From Halomonas dongshanensis (GTDB lineage: Bacteria; Pseudomonadota; Gammaproteobacteria; Pseudomonadales; Halomonadaceae): DNA of 64,000 nt. The notes beneath the pieces are model-generated. The model did not search any database. It had not been told where the DNA came from and saw nothing but the letters and a program-made list of their open reading frames with translations. The DNA lies in NCBI RefSeq assembly GCF_024790395.1, contig NZ_JAJISC010000002.1, positions 62,001 to 126,000 on the forward strand, written 5' to 3'. Positions 10,459-19,971 of this stretch are shown piece after piece. Positions within the stretch are counted from its first letter, which is position 1. The number at the start of each line of letters is the position of its first letter. A program made the translations under genes and the position numbers.

Positions 10459-12416
10459 GCGCGTTTGAGCGCGCTGATCAGTCGTCGCCCGGGGTGAAGG
10501 TGATCGATGAGCGCACCCTCCAGCGGCATGGGCTCGTCGCACAGGCGTGAGGCGATCACCTCAGCGCAGAGCGGTGCGCTGGCAAGCCCTCTGGAGCCGT
10601 GCGCGGCGGTTATCCACAACCCCGCATGGTGTGCGCCCGCCTGCGTCGGAATACGCGTGGCGTCTTTACTCAGCACGGCATACGCCTTCTTCCACGCCTC
10701 GGCATCGGGTACTGGGCCCGCGTAGGGCGTCTTGTCGGGGCTGGCGGCGCGAATCGCGACGCGCCCCCCAAGCTGCGCCAATGCTTCCTTGGCGTCGAGC
10801 TCGGCGACGAGTTCGGGCAGCATCTGCTTTAGCTCCTCGATATTACCCTGGTGCTCGTTTTGGCTAACGGCGAGGTCGGTCACGTTGGGGATAAAGCTGG
10901 CGCCGAAGGTCAGCACGCCTTCGAGCGCCGGGGCCACGTAGCCTCCCGCGCAGATCACTGCGTCTGGGCCTTTCACGCCGCTTGGTAACCCCACCTCGCT
11001 GATTTGGCCGCGCACCGGCTGAAGCGGCAACGTCTGCGTCTGGGCAAAACCGTTGGCCAGATGCGCGCTTGCGATGATGACGTGATCGGCTTCATGCACG
11101 CGACCCCCTTCGAGCATTACCCGCCAGCCATCGTTTGCCCGGTCTAGCGCGACCGCCGTGCCGTGAATCAAGCGGATACCCGGCGTATCCAGCAGGTGGT
11201 CGCAGAGCGCTTTCGGGCGCACCCAGCCTGCCTGTGGATAATGGAGCTCGCCGTTACCCGGTGCAACGACTGCCGTGGGCAACGGGTGATGCTCGATGAA
11301 GCGCTGCTGGCGGCGCTGTTCTTTGGCATCGAGGGCGCGCTGATGCACGCCGCAGGGCGACCAGAGGCCTTTTTCAGGCGCGAGGTCGTTCAGCCAGCGC
11401 TGGCTGTAGAGCAAGCCCGCCAGATAGACCCGACTCTGGTCGTTGGTCTCAGCGGCGAGCTTGACGTAAAGCGCGCCCTGACGGTTACCCGAGCCGCCTG
11501 CACCTGGAGCATCACGTTCGATTACCTCGACCTCGATGCCGCGACGGGCCAGCGCCTGGGCGACGCTTGCACCGGCAATGCCCGCGCCGATGACTAGCGC
11601 GCGCTTGGCCGTGCGCGCTGGCGGGGGAGTGAACCAAGGCGTGGCAGCGCGGCGGTCGTCCTCCGGTGGAATGAGTATCTCGCCGGCGAGCATTTCTCGC
11701 TTGCGCCCAAACCCCGGTACCTTGCGCCAGGCGAACCCGGCGGCCTTGAGCCCGCGCTTGACGATGCCAGCGCAGGTGAAGGTAGCGAAGGTCGCCCCTG
11801 GGCGCGAGCGTGCCGCCATGGCGGCAAAAAGCTCAGGGCTCCACATTTGCGGATTCTTGGAGGGGGCGAAACCATCGAGAAACCAGGCGTCCACCTGCCC
11901 ATCGAGCGCGCCTAGCCGCTCGGTGGTATCGCCAAAATGCAGATCGAGCGTGACGCGATCCGTCAGCTGCAGGCGGTGGATACCACTCACCGCCTCGGGC
12001 CAAAGCGCCAGCAGCCGTGTGGCCTCCCGGGAAAGCGATGGCCAGGCGCCAAGCGCGCGTGCCAGCGCTTCGCGCGGCAGTGGAAACTTCTCCGTCGAGA
12101 CCAGATGCAGCCGCGCACCGGGAGCTGCGTGCGCCTCGAAGCAAGTCCAGGCGCAGAGCATGTTGAGCCCGGTACCAAAGCCGGTCTCACCGACCACGAA
12201 CGGCCGCCCCGTGGGCCAGGCGGTGAAGCGCTCGGGGAGGCGGTTGGCGTTCAAGAACACGTGTTCGGTCTCGGCGCGACCATCTTCGCGAGAGAAATAC
12301 ACGTCGCCAAAGGCGTCCGAGTGGGGGGCGGCCTCGTTCCACGAAAGTGTGGGGGCGGAGAGGGCGGTTAACGGCGGCAGTGGGGCAAAACGCGACAGGG
12401 CGCGGGAGTGAGTCAC
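10452..12416 (-). CDS. mnmC: Bifunctional tRNA mnm5s2U modification enzyme MnmC
   Basis: Completes 5-methylaminomethyl-2-thiouridine at the wobble position of several tRNAs. The N-terminal half (about residues 1-240) is the SAM-dependent methyltransferase MnmC2, with VVGETGFGTGLNMLCAW as the SAM-binding loop and DAWFLDGFAPSKNPQMW downstream. The C-terminal half (about 265-654) is the FAD-dependent oxidoreductase MnmC1, recognised by VIGAGIAGASVAQALARRG and the following GSGNRQGALY. The length of 654 residues is normal for the fused enzyme. The 3' end overlaps the end of yheU by 7 bases (convergent). Confidence 0.96.
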
Positions 12417-12510
12417 GCGGGCATTCCGATGAGTGAAACGAGGTGATCAAAAAATGAACGATTCAACGACAGGGGCGCTGCTTCTCGCTTAGCGCAAAGC
12501 GTCCGCCGGG

Positions 12511-12543
12511 TTTTCACAGAGTTTTCCACAGGCTCTGTGAAAA
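12511..12543. other. Perfect 11-bp inverted repeat between yciI and mnmC
   Basis: TTTTCACAGAG (12511-12521) and its complement CTCTGTGAAAA (12533-12543) flank an 11-base loop that contains TTTTCCACA. A stable hairpin is expected, but no T-run follows on the minus strand, so a terminator role is uncertain. The loop resembles a DnaA box with one mismatch; this could be chance. Confidence 0.45.
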
Positions 12544-12576
12544 ACACAGCGGGCGCTACATATCGGGGCAAAACGG

Positions 12577-12876
12577 TCAAGGCAATACTTTCTTGAACGG
12601 CTTTACCGTGACCTGGGCGTAGACCCCGGCGATGACGTAAGGGTCGGCATCGGCCCAGCGCTGTGCCTCCTCCAAGCCATCGAATTCGGCCACTACGAGG
12701 CTACCGCTAAACCCGGCATCGCCTGGGTTTTCGCTGTCGATGGCGGGGTGAGGGCCCGCCAGTACCAAGCGCCCTTCGTCGCGCAGCGCTTCCAGACGTA
12801 CCAGGTGATCGGGGCGAGCGGCCAGGCGGCGCTCGAGGCTATCGGCGACGTCTTCGCTGATGATGGCGTACAGCAT
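12577..12876 (-). CDS. yciI: YciI-family protein
   Basis: A 99-residue protein closely resembling E. coli YciI along its whole length ([15 protein letters not shown] at the start, [20 protein letters not shown] near the end). The family has a ferredoxin-like alpha/beta fold with a conserved His/Asp pair; H24 lies in ARPDHLVRL. Its biochemical role is not settled. The start at 12876 is chosen because AGGAG precedes it at proper spacing and it matches the family N-terminus; upstream in-frame codons add unrelated residues. It is divergent from rnm and near yciO; the yci genes are also neighbours in enterobacteria. Confidence 0.92.
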   Translation of the reverse strand: MLYAIISEDVADSLERRLAARPDHLVRLEALRDEGRLVLAGPHPAIDSENPGDAGFSGSLVVAEFDGLEEAQRWADADPYVIAGVYAQVTVKPFKKVLP

Positions 12877-13098
12877 GGGCAAGACTCCTGAGCAGGCAAG
12901 ACGTTGAGTAAGCGGCACGCGCTAATGCGCGTTCGATTGACCGCACCGGCGTAAGCGCGCACCATGGCGCGCTATCCGTGCAGGCCTATCCAAGAGACCT
13001 CGTTGGCGCAAGCGGCCATCGCTTTGTTATTCGCGTCCGTGCTCTTGGATCAGCCCTGCGGCTATTCTGACAAACTCGCCCGATGGCGTCATGTGCCC

Positions 13099-14013
13099 AT
13101 GCCCCTACTGCCACCAACGTTCTACGAAGATCGCCGCTACAGCGTCGATCTGCATATGCACTCCACGGCTTCGGATGGAGCGCTCTCGCCTACCGAACTG
13201 GTGGCGCTATCTGCCCAGCGGGGCCTTTCGCATATCGCCCTGACCGATCATGACACCATGGCGGGCATCGAGGAGGCAGGGGTGGCGGCGCAGGCCGAGG
13301 GGCTCTGCTTGGTGGCCGGGTGCGAACTCTCTACCCAGTGGCGCGGCGTGAGTATCCACATGGTGGCGCTGATGCCCGGTGGACTGCGCGGTGCACTCGT
13401 CGAAGGGCTGAATCACCAGCACGCCGCGCGGGTCAAGCGCGCCGAGGTGATTGCCGAACGGTTGGAGAAAGCCGGGCTCGTCGATGCCCTGGCCAAGGCC
13501 CGCGCCCAGGCGGGGAGCGATCGCCCGCTAGGCCGCCCCGACTTCGCTCGGGCCTTGGTCGCCGACGGCCTCGTGCCCGATTGGGCCACGGCCTTCAAGC
13601 GCTATCTGGGCAGCGGCAAGAAGGGCGACGTCAAGATGCACTGGCCAAGCTTGAGCGAGGCGACCGCGTGGGTAGTGGCCTCGGGCGGCGTTGCCGTGGT
13701 CGCGCATCCGCTGCGCCACGGCTTGACGCGGCGTAAGCGTGGCATGCTGCTGGACGATTTCATGGCCGCAGGTGGCCAGGGGGCTGAACTCGTCAGCGGG
13801 CAGCAAAATCCCGACGTCACCCGCGACTTGGCGCGCCAACTCGCCGAGCGCGAACTCTACGCCTCGGTAGGCAGCGACTTCCACTTCCCAGGCAGCCACG
13901 CCGCGCCCGGCAGCTTTAGCACGGTGCCGCGTACGGCCGCGCGCCCCATCTGGCAGCATCCACGCCTTGCCCATATGGTTGCGGCGCCACCGGGGCTTCT
14001 AGGCGTTGAATGA
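13099..14013 (+). CDS. rnm: PHP-domain 5'-3' exoribonuclease Rnm (TrpH/YciV-type)
   Basis: Polymerase-and-histidinol-phosphatase family phosphoesterase. E. coli RNase AM (Rnm, formerly YciV/TrpH) trims the 5' ends of rRNA and acts on 3',5'-bisnucleotides. PHP metal-binding motifs are visible: VDLHMHSTASDGALSP near the N-terminus, HIALTDHDT, an internal AHPLRHG and a late GSDFHFPG. The 304-residue length is near the family norm. The start is set at ATG 13099 (MPLLPPTF) because the 45 codons upstream in the same frame show no family similarity. It is followed by yciO, as in E. coli. Confidence 0.88.
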   Translation: MPLLPPTFYEDRRYSVDLHMHSTASDGALSPTELVALSAQRGLSHIALTDHDTMAGIEEAGVAAQAEGLCLVAGCELSTQWRGVSIHMVALMPGGLRGALVEGLNHQHAARVKRAEVIAERLEKAGLVDALAKARAQAGSDRPLGRPDFARALVADGLVPDWATAFKRYLGSGKKGDVKMHWPSLSEATAWVVASGGVAVVAHPLRHGLTRRKRGMLLDDFMAAGGQGAELVSGQQNPDVTRDLARQLAERELYASVGSDFHFPGSHAAPGSFSTVPRTAARPIWQHPRLAHMVAAPPGLLGVE

Positions 14014-14114
14014 AGCGCTGCCACGCGGGCACCCGGCGCGCCATCGGCTACGCTTAAAGAGAGCATCGAGCCAGGCGCCGATTACATAAGGCGCCCATGA
14101 GTAAGGAGCCCTCC

Positions 14115-14738
14115 ATGAGCCAGTACTTTCAGATTCACCCCGAAACCCCGCAAAAGCGCCTGATCGATCAGGCCGTCGCTCTGATTCGCAAGGGAGGCGT
14201 CATCGCCTATCCAACCGACTCGGGGTACGCCCTGGGGTGCCACCTGGGCGAGAAAAAGGCGATCGAGAAGATCAAATGGCTGCGCTCGCTGGATGACAAG
14301 CACAACTTTACCCTGGTGTGCTCCGATCTGTCCGAGATCGGTACCTACGCTAAGGTGGATAACGCCGTGTTTCGTCTGCTCAAGGCGCATACGCCGGGGG
14401 CCTACACCTTCATTCTCAACGCCACGACGGAAGTGCCGCGCCTGCTGCTGCACCCCAAGCGCCGCTCGATTGGCGTGCGCGTGCCCGATCACCGAATCAC
14501 CTATGCGCTGCTTCAGGCGCTGGGCGAGCCCTTGATGAGCGTGACGCTAATCCCCGTTGGCGAGGCGCTACCGATGAGCGACCCCGAAGAGATTCGCGAG
14601 CGCTTCGGCGCCCATCTGGATCTGATCATCGACGGCGGCGCCTGCCATCTCGACCCCACCAGCGTGATCGATCTGCGTGAGCTGCCGCCGGTAGTAGTGC
14701 GCGAAGGGCGCGGCGATGTCGCCCCCTTTCGCGAGTGA
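14115..14738 (+). CDS. yciO: YciO, Sua5/YrdC/YciO-family protein
   Basis: 207 residues closely similar to E. coli YciO (SQYFQIHPETPQKRLIDQA, GGVIAYPTDSGYALGC, HNFTLVCSDLSE). The family shares the fold of the threonylcarbamoyl-AMP synthases Sua5 and TsaC and binds RNA and nucleotides; YciO itself has weak or uncertain t6A activity. ATG 14115 follows AAGGAG at good spacing; an in-frame ATG 18 bases upstream is possible but would place the Shine-Dalgarno inside the gene. Probably in an operon with rnm, 101 bases upstream. Confidence 0.92.
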   Translation: MSQYFQIHPETPQKRLIDQAVALIRKGGVIAYPTDSGYALGCHLGEKKAIEKIKWLRSLDDKHNFTLVCSDLSEIGTYAKVDNAVFRLLKAHTPGAYTFILNATTEVPRLLLHPKRRSIGVRVPDHRITYALLQALGEPLMSVTLIPVGEALPMSDPEEIRERFGAHLDLIIDGGACHLDPTSVIDLRELPPVVVREGRGDVAPFRE

Positions 14739-14762
14739 GGTATAAACGGCAAGGCTGAGTGA

Positions 14763-15782
14763 TTAGGGCGCTTTCTCATCCTTATCGCCCTGGTCGCTAT
14801 CAGCCGAATCCGAGGCGTCCTGGCGGGGCGCCTCGCTTGCTTCCTCCTTACCGGCTTGAGCGTCTCTTTCTCGCTCTTTTTCCCGTTCTTTTTCCAGCTC
14901 TTTCTCTATCTCTTTGGCTTCTTCTTCCTTACGCGGGTCTTCGCTGTCCTCATCCAGCCAGGTACCGCAAATCAAGCAGTAGCGGGCGCGACGCTCGTGG
15001 CGGTCGTGCCCGCAGCCGGGGCAGGCCTCTTCGGAGTAGCGGTCCTCGCGCAGCGAGCGAATCACCTGGGCTGAGAAGATTCCCGTAGGCACGGCGATAA
15101 TCGAGTAGCCGACCAGCATCAGAATCACGGTGACGCCCTTGCCCAGCGGGGTGGCGGGAACGATATCGCCATAGCCCACCGTGGTCATGCTGACGATGGC
15201 CCAGTAGATCGAGATGGGAATGCTGGTAAAGCCGGACTCATCCGATTCGATGGTGTACATCAGGGAGGCGAATAGCGTCACCACCATCAAGATGCTGCAG
15301 AAGAACAGCAATATTTGGCGCACGCTGCGGCGCAGCGCTTCGAGCAGCAAGCGCCCCTCACCGACGAACTCCATGAGCCGTAGAATCCGAAATATTCGCA
15401 GCACCCGCAGAATACGGATGATGATAAGCCCATGGGCGCCGGGGAAGAGCAGCATCAGCCAAGCGGGCAGAATTGCCAGCAAATCGACCACCCCGTAGAA
15501 ACTTCTCAGATAGAGCGTCGGGCGCTCTAAGCAGTAGATACGCACGCCGAGCTCGATGGTGAAGAGCACGGTGAAGGTCCACTCGATGATCGTGAAAATC
15601 TCACCAAAGCGCTGGGCGTAGGACTCCACGCTGCCCAAGAGAATGATCGCCACACTCGCGAGGATCATCACGATCAAGGCGATATCGAAGCCCTTGGCCG
15701 CCGGCGTATCCGACTCGAAGATGATATGAAAAAGCCGCGTACGCAGCCCCTCGGGCGTGGCCGGGGTAAGGTGAAAACTCAT
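14763..15782 (-). CDS. Voltage-gated-type potassium channel with C-terminal zinc-ribbon tail
   Basis: Six-transmembrane ion channel subunit of 339 residues. Helices S1-S3 lie within about residues 28-120. S4 carries regularly spaced arginines (RILRVLRIFRILRLMEF). The pore loop has the potassium selectivity filter TVGYGD (within VSMTTVGYGDIVPATPLG), and S6 follows. After S6 comes a cytoplasmic four-cysteine knuckle, CPGC and CLIC 15 residues apart, that resembles a small zinc ribbon. The last about 60 residues are extremely rich in Glu, Lys and Arg. In a halophile it may serve K+ release or membrane-potential control. The ribbon and charged tail are the unusual part; the tail is also the region most likely to vary. 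Confidence 0.9.
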   Translation of the reverse strand: MSFHLTPATPEGLRTRLFHIIFESDTPAAKGFDIALIVMILASVAIILLGSVESYAQRFGEIFTIIEWTFTVLFTIELGVRIYCLERPTLYLRSFYGVVDLLAILPAWLMLLFPGAHGLIIIRILRVLRIFRILRLMEFVGEGRLLLEALRRSVRQILLFFCSILMVVTLFASLMYTIESDESGFTSIPISIYWAIVSMTTVGYGDIVPATPLGKGVTVILMLVGYSIIAVPTGIFSAQVIRSLREDRYSEEACPGCGHDRHERRARYCLICGTWLDEDSEDPRKEEEAKEIEKELEKEREKERERDAQAGKEEASEAPRQDASDSADSDQGDKDEKAP

Positions 15783-15949
15783 ACTGCTTCCTGTTGGTGA
15801 CGAAATAGTGCGAATGACCGAGAACTAGGAGTGGTGCCTACGGGCAGTACATAAGGCAAAGACTGCCGCGCTAAGGCGTATCCTGCCTACGAAACCTATA
15901 TCGAGCTAGAAACGTATATCGAGATATTGCATCGCGCCAGCCGGGCGCC

Positions 15950-16468
15950 TCAGCGCCACGAGTGGCCATCTCTAGGAAGCTGGTGGTAAGGGTCGAAAAC
16001 CGAGAGTTCGTCTTGCGCGTCCAGCGTGTCGGTATAGAGCACGAGATTGGTACCTTTAGGACTCTCCATTGAGCGAAACAAGATACCTTTTGCCCCGGCG
16101 CCTATGACCAGATCACCAAGGTGCCAAGTGGGCGGTTCAATGCGCTCATTGAACCAGATTTTGCGCCCGTCGCAGTAAAACTCCTGCCAAAGGGAATCCC
16201 AGCCAGCCCCATAACCTTGTCGAAAATCGATGATGCGATGCACGTTCAGTGAGTAGCTGACGATCAGTCCCGGAGGCATAAGGGCAGAAAGCTGCTTGTA
16301 CTCTACCATTGCAGTGGCTTCTTCCAGCGATAGATAAAGTGCTGATACCCCTATGCGGTTGAGACGTCCGCCGTGCTCACCTGCGCCCGCGCCGCTAATC
16401 GGCATGAAAGCCCATTTGGGATCATGCACGCGATAGGCCGGTGCTGTAACGCTGGAAAGCTCGATCAT
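15950..16468 (-). CDS. RES-domain toxin
   Basis: RES-family toxin of a type II toxin-antitoxin pair. Characterised relatives (MbcT, ParT-like) degrade or transfer ADP-ribose from NAD+. The 172 residues show the family pattern: an early YRVHDPKWAF, GGRLNRIGVSALYLS, an ALYLSLEEATAMVEY stretch with the conserved glutamate, and a C-terminal NLVLYTD. The start at ATG 16468 overlaps the antitoxin stop (ATGA), which indicates translational coupling; in-frame codons further upstream lie inside the antitoxin gene. Confidence 0.88.
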   Translation of the reverse strand: MIELSSVTAPAYRVHDPKWAFMPISGAGAGEHGGRLNRIGVSALYLSLEEATAMVEYKQLSALMPPGLIVSYSLNVHRIIDFRQGYGAGWDSLWQEFYCDGRKIWFNERIEPPTWHLGDLVIGAGAKGILFRSMESPKGTNLVLYTDTLDAQDELSVFDPYHQLPRDGHSWR

Positions 16469-16893
16469 CCGACGGCCCCGGCCTGGAGAGCACATACGTA
16501 GCGCAATATGTCCTCACTACGGCCATCGCTCACTAGCTGCTCGGGCGTTTTGTAATCGAAGGCGCTAATCGGCTCGTTACGAAACCAAAATAGGGCATCG
16601 TGGAAGTTGCCATTTATATCTGTGGCCGCGGCCAAGACCCTCATGGCGTCGCGTAAGAAACTCTGCAGTTTTTCGCTGCCTGCGGCTCTTGCGATGGTAG
16701 TGCGATGCACATGGGCACGTTTAGCCAGGATTTGCAGATCCATACTTAGCGCACTGGCAAATAACCGAGGGCTAATGATGGGCTGGCCATCGGGGCGCGC
16801 CGCTGTTTTAAGATCTTGAACGAAGTGGTCAAAGCTCTCCGGCGCGCGGTAACTGCTGAGCTCAAGAGATTCATGCAGGGCTTCGGTCGTCAT
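16465..16893 (-). CDS. Xre/MbcA/ParS-type antitoxin (DUF2384)
   Basis: Antitoxin partner of the RES toxin, 142 residues. An Xre-like helix-turn-helix occupies the centre (MDLQILAKRAHVHRTTIARA), and the C-terminal DUF2384 toxin-binding region has the typical AFDYKTPEQLVSDGRSEDIL. ATG 16893 has AAGGAG upstream; a longer in-frame start exists but would bury the ribosome-binding site. A perfect palindrome 33 bases upstream is the likely autoregulatory operator. Confidence 0.88.
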   Translation of the reverse strand: MTTEALHESLELSSYRAPESFDHFVQDLKTAARPDGQPIISPRLFASALSMDLQILAKRAHVHRTTIARAAGSEKLQSFLRDAMRVLAAATDINGNFHDALFWFRNEPISAFDYKTPEQLVSDGRSEDILRYVCALQAGAVG

Positions 16894-16926
16894 GAGTAAG
16901 CTCCTTGATGCACGACGGCATCTAAA

Positions 16927-16946
16927 ATGCTGCATAAATGCAGCAT
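16927..16946. promoter_or_regulatory. Palindromic operator of the Xre/RES pair
   Basis: ATGCTGCAT and its exact reverse complement ATGCAGCAT are separated by AA: 18 paired bases, 33 bases upstream of the antitoxin start. Antitoxin binding here would give the usual self-repression. Confidence 0.75.
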
Positions 16947-16974
16947 AGCATGCTTTCGTTTTATGCTCACTGCA

Positions 16975-17853
16975 TTAGTCGATGAGCCTCTGAGCGAGCG
17001 CCAAGGCCGCCTGGCCGTAGGCGCGGGCGGGGTGGCCGTGGGCGTCGAGGGTGGTGCAGAGCGTGGCGGCCTGGGGAGCGAGGGCTTTGGGCAGGGCAGG
17101 GTGGGCGGCTAGCTGCATCAAGGCGGCGGTAGCGGCGTTTAGGTGCTCGGCGCGGCCGCTGTCGTGAAAGGCGTCTAGCGCCAGGGTGGCGCGGTTTAGC
17201 CACTGGCTGGGCGTTTGGGCATCGGGCAACGGCCACGCTTGCGCTGCCAAGGCGTTACCACGGGCGGCTTTGCTGCTATCCGAGGGGCGCAGGGCGACGT
17301 GCTCTGCGAGCGCGCGGGCCAAGGACCAAAGCGCGCTTGCGTCGCCCTGCTTGAGTTCGAGTTCGAGCTCACGGATCGGTGCGCGGTGGCTGCCGCTTTT
17401 GATCTCGCCTTGGTCCAGCACTACTTCGATGCGCGCGCCTTGCCAGTCGAGCTCCCAGCGCGTGCGCTGAAAATCGGTGCTTAGCTGCGGTGCCAAGTGG
17501 GCAATGACGGGGCGTAAGTCGTGTTCGCTCTCGGCTTGAAACGGTGGCAGGGTGGCGAGACTCGCGGTATCGAGCGTGGCGGCGTCGCGCGGCCACTCCC
17601 ACTCCTGGCGCTCGGAAAGCCCGCCGCCGCCCTGACCTGCGGTTTTTACCGTTTGCAGCCAGGCGCCATCGAGCTGACGCAGGCGCACGGCAATGCGAGC
17701 ACGCGCCAAGTCCGATTGTGGCGTATCGTAGTAAGTGTTGGTGAGCGTATGAAGGGCGCCTTTGCCTAGCAGGGGCAGATCCGTAAGGGCGCGTGGGCCA
17801 TCAGGAGTGAGCGCCAGCTTGAGTTCGATCTCCGTGGGATGACTATTTTTCAT
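16975..17853 (-). CDS. CYTH-domain inorganic triphosphatase-like protein
   Basis: CYTH (triphosphate tunnel metalloenzyme) protein of 292 residues, related to E. coli YgiF, which hydrolyses tripolyphosphate. The signature acidic motif ExExK is present at the start (EIELKLAL). Further tunnel residues are seen in RLRQLDGAWLQTVKTAG, ELDWQGARIEVVLDQG and ELELELKQGD. The region after about residue 200 is helical and Ala/Leu-rich, a short substitute for the CHAD domain of YgiF. It is divergent from the phosphate transport genes, which suggests a link to phosphate metabolism. Confidence 0.85.
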   Translation of the reverse strand: MKNSHPTEIELKLALTPDGPRALTDLPLLGKGALHTLTNTYYDTPQSDLARARIAVRLRQLDGAWLQTVKTAGQGGGGLSERQEWEWPRDAATLDTASLATLPPFQAESEHDLRPVIAHLAPQLSTDFQRTRWELDWQGARIEVVLDQGEIKSGSHRAPIRELELELKQGDASALWSLARALAEHVALRPSDSSKAARGNALAAQAWPLPDAQTPSQWLNRATLALDAFHDSGRAEHLNAATAALMQLAAHPALPKALAPQAATLCTTLDAHGHPARAYGQAALALAQRLID

Positions 17854-17990
17854 GATCGGCGCTACCTCACTTTGGCGGCATTTGCATTAAATTTTAATGA
17901 CATTGTGAACTTTTCATGACGGCGGCGGGCGCACTCTTTATACTGGCGCCCGCCATTTCCAGGCTTCCCGAAAATAGGCTTATAGGCTTT

Positions 17991-18671
17991 ATGGCTACTA
18001 GCAACCCTTTTTCAGCGATGTTCGGACGCTCGCCATTCCACCCGCTGCTGGCGCACATCGTCAAGGCCAATGAATGCGCCGACCAGCTGTTGCCGTTCTT
18101 CGAGGCAACGCTTGCCGGTGATTGGGAGAAGGCGGCTGAGCTTCGCGAGAACGTCACCCGGCTTGAGCACGAAGCCGACGTCCTCAAGACCGAGCTTCGC
18201 CTGAACCTGCCCAACACGCTTTTCCTGCCCGTCTCGCGTAGCGACCTGCTCGACTTGATCAGCGTTCAAGACAAGATCGCCAACAAGGTGCGCGATATCA
18301 CCGGCATCATGATGGGACGCAAGATGCGCGTGCCCGACGAGTTGGCGGACCTGATGCGCGACTATATCGTCACCAGCGTTGCCTGCGTAAGCCATGCGCG
18401 TCAGGCGCTGGAGGAACTCAAGGAGCTGCTCGAATCAGGCTTTGGCCGCACGGTGTCTGACGTGATGCGCAATATGATTCGCGAACTTCACAACTTCGAA
18501 CACCAAGCAGACGATCAGCAGGTCGCCATTCGTCGGCGCCTGTTCCAACTCGAAAGCCAACTGCCGCCCGTCGACGTGATCTTTCTCTACAAGATCATCG
18601 AGTGGGTGGGCGAGCTATCCGACCGCGCCGAGCGCGTGGGTAGCCGACTCCAGATTTTGACTGCGCGCTAA
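17991..18671 (+). CDS. DUF47/PhoU-like phosphate transport accessory protein
   Basis: TIGR00153-family (DUF47) protein of 226 residues, distantly related to PhoU and almost entirely helical. The N-terminal NPFSAMFGRSPFHPLLAHI and the acidic/basic helix pair (TRLEHEADVLKTELRLNLP) are typical. These proteins accompany PiT-type transporters and are thought to regulate them. The start is ATG 17991 (MATSNPF), matching the family N-terminus; in-frame codons upstream show no similarity. The pit gene begins 10 bases after the stop, so the two form an operon. Confidence 0.9.
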   Translation: MATSNPFSAMFGRSPFHPLLAHIVKANECADQLLPFFEATLAGDWEKAAELRENVTRLEHEADVLKTELRLNLPNTLFLPVSRSDLLDLISVQDKIANKVRDITGIMMGRKMRVPDELADLMRDYIVTSVACVSHARQALEELKELLESGFGRTVSDVMRNMIRELHNFEHQADDQQVAIRRRLFQLESQLPPVDVIFLYKIIEWVGELSDRAERVGSRLQILTAR

Positions 18672-18681
18672 AGGGGGCGTC

Positions 18682-19947
18682 ATGCAGATTATTGCCCAGC
18701 ATGGTGAGGTGTTCATCATCCTTGCCTGTTTGTTTGGCTTCTTCATGGCCTGGGGAGTAGGGGCCAACGACGTCGCCAACGCCATGGGAACCTCGGTAGG
18801 CTCGAAGGCGATCACCATCAAGCAGGCGATCATCATCGCGGTGATCTTCGAATTCCTCGGCGCCTGGCTTGCCGGTGGCGAGGTTACCGCCACCATTCGC
18901 GGCGGTATTCTCGATCCCATCCTGCTGGAAGCCCACCCTGAGCTGCTGGTCTACGGCATGCTTTCGGCGCTGCTGGCGGCAGGGCTTTGGCTGATGATCG
19001 CCTCCTCGCGTGGCTGGCCGGTCTCGACCACCCATTCGGTGGTGGGCGCCATCGTCGGTTTCGGCGCCGTGGGCCTGGGAATGGAAGCGGTGGCGTGGGG
19101 TAGCGTGGGCACCATTGCGTCCAGCTGGCTCATTTCACCGCTGCTGGCTGGCACCATCTCCTTCGTGCTGTTCAAGTCGGTGCATCACCTGATCTTCGAA
19201 AACAGCGACCCTTTCGCCGCCGCTAAGCGTTATGTGCCAGGCTACGTCTTCCTGGTCGGCTTCATCGTTTCCATGGTCACCTTGATCAAGGGGCTCTCCC
19301 ATGTCGGCCTCGATTTGAGCTTTGGCCAGAGCTTCGTGCTTTCATTGGTGTTGGGGTTGGTCATTACCGGTCTTGGTATCGTCATGCTACGGCGGATCAA
19401 GTACGAAAAAGCCGCCAGTGACCACTTCGGCTACGCCAACGTCGAGCGCGTGTTCGGCGTGCTAATGGTCTTCACGGCCTGCGCCATGGCCTTCGCTCAC
19501 GGCTCCAACGACGTGGCCAACGCCGTGGGCCCGCTGGCGGCGGTCATTAGCGTGGTGCAGAGCGAGGGTATGATCGATAGCGCCTCGATGATCCCCTGGT
19601 GGGTACTGATTCTTGGCGGCGGCGGTATCGTCTTTGGCTTGGTTACCTACGGCCACAAAGTCATTGCCACTGTAGGTACCGGCATTACCGAACTCACCCC
19701 AAGCCGCGGTTTTGCCGCGACCCTGGCCGCTGCCACGACAGTCGTGCTGGCCTCGGGCACGGGCCTGCCGATCTCGACCACGCACACACTGGTCGGTGCG
19801 GTGCTTGGCGTGGGGTTGGCGCGGGGTATGGCAGCGCTCAACCTGCGCGTCATTGGCACCATCGTGATGTCGTGGCTAATCACGCTGCCCGCAGGGGCGG
19901 GGCTCGCCATCGTGTTCTTCTTCATGTTCAAGGGCATGTTCGGCTAG
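18682..19947 (+). CDS. PiT-family inorganic phosphate transporter
   Basis: Low-affinity phosphate:cation symporter of the inner membrane, 421 residues. The two duplicated PiT signature sequences are present: GVGANDVANAMGTSVGSKA near the N-terminus and AHGSNDVANAVGPLAAV in the second half. Additional conserved STTH motifs (WPVSTTHSVVG, LPISTTHTLVG) and about ten hydrophobic segments fit the family. A strong terminator follows. Confidence 0.94.
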   Translation: MQIIAQHGEVFIILACLFGFFMAWGVGANDVANAMGTSVGSKAITIKQAIIIAVIFEFLGAWLAGGEVTATIRGGILDPILLEAHPELLVYGMLSALLAAGLWLMIASSRGWPVSTTHSVVGAIVGFGAVGLGMEAVAWGSVGTIASSWLISPLLAGTISFVLFKSVHHLIFENSDPFAAAKRYVPGYVFLVGFIVSMVTLIKGLSHVGLDLSFGQSFVLSLVLGLVITGLGIVMLRRIKYEKAASDHFGYANVERVFGVLMVFTACAMAFAHGSNDVANAVGPLAAVISVVQSEGMIDSASMIPWWVLILGGGGIVFGLVTYGHKVIATVGTGITELTPSRGFAATLAAATTVVLASGTGLPISTTHTLVGAVLGVGLARGMAALNLRVIGTIVMSWLITLPAGAGLAIVFFFMFKGMFG

Positions 19948-19971
19948 CACGACGCTTTGCACGATGGTCAG

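Noticed and set aside
11536..12411. Plus-strand open frame opposite mnmC (291 codons)
   Set aside because: Serine/proline/arginine-rich shadow with no similarity to a known family.
12511..12543. Replication origin or DnaA-box cluster
   Set aside because: Only one imperfect TTTTCCACA in a hairpin loop; no cluster, no dnaA or parAB genes nearby.
17854..17990. Possible Pho box before the DUF47-pit operon
   Set aside because: Short TCATGAC-like words occur, but no 7-base repeats with 11-base spacing.
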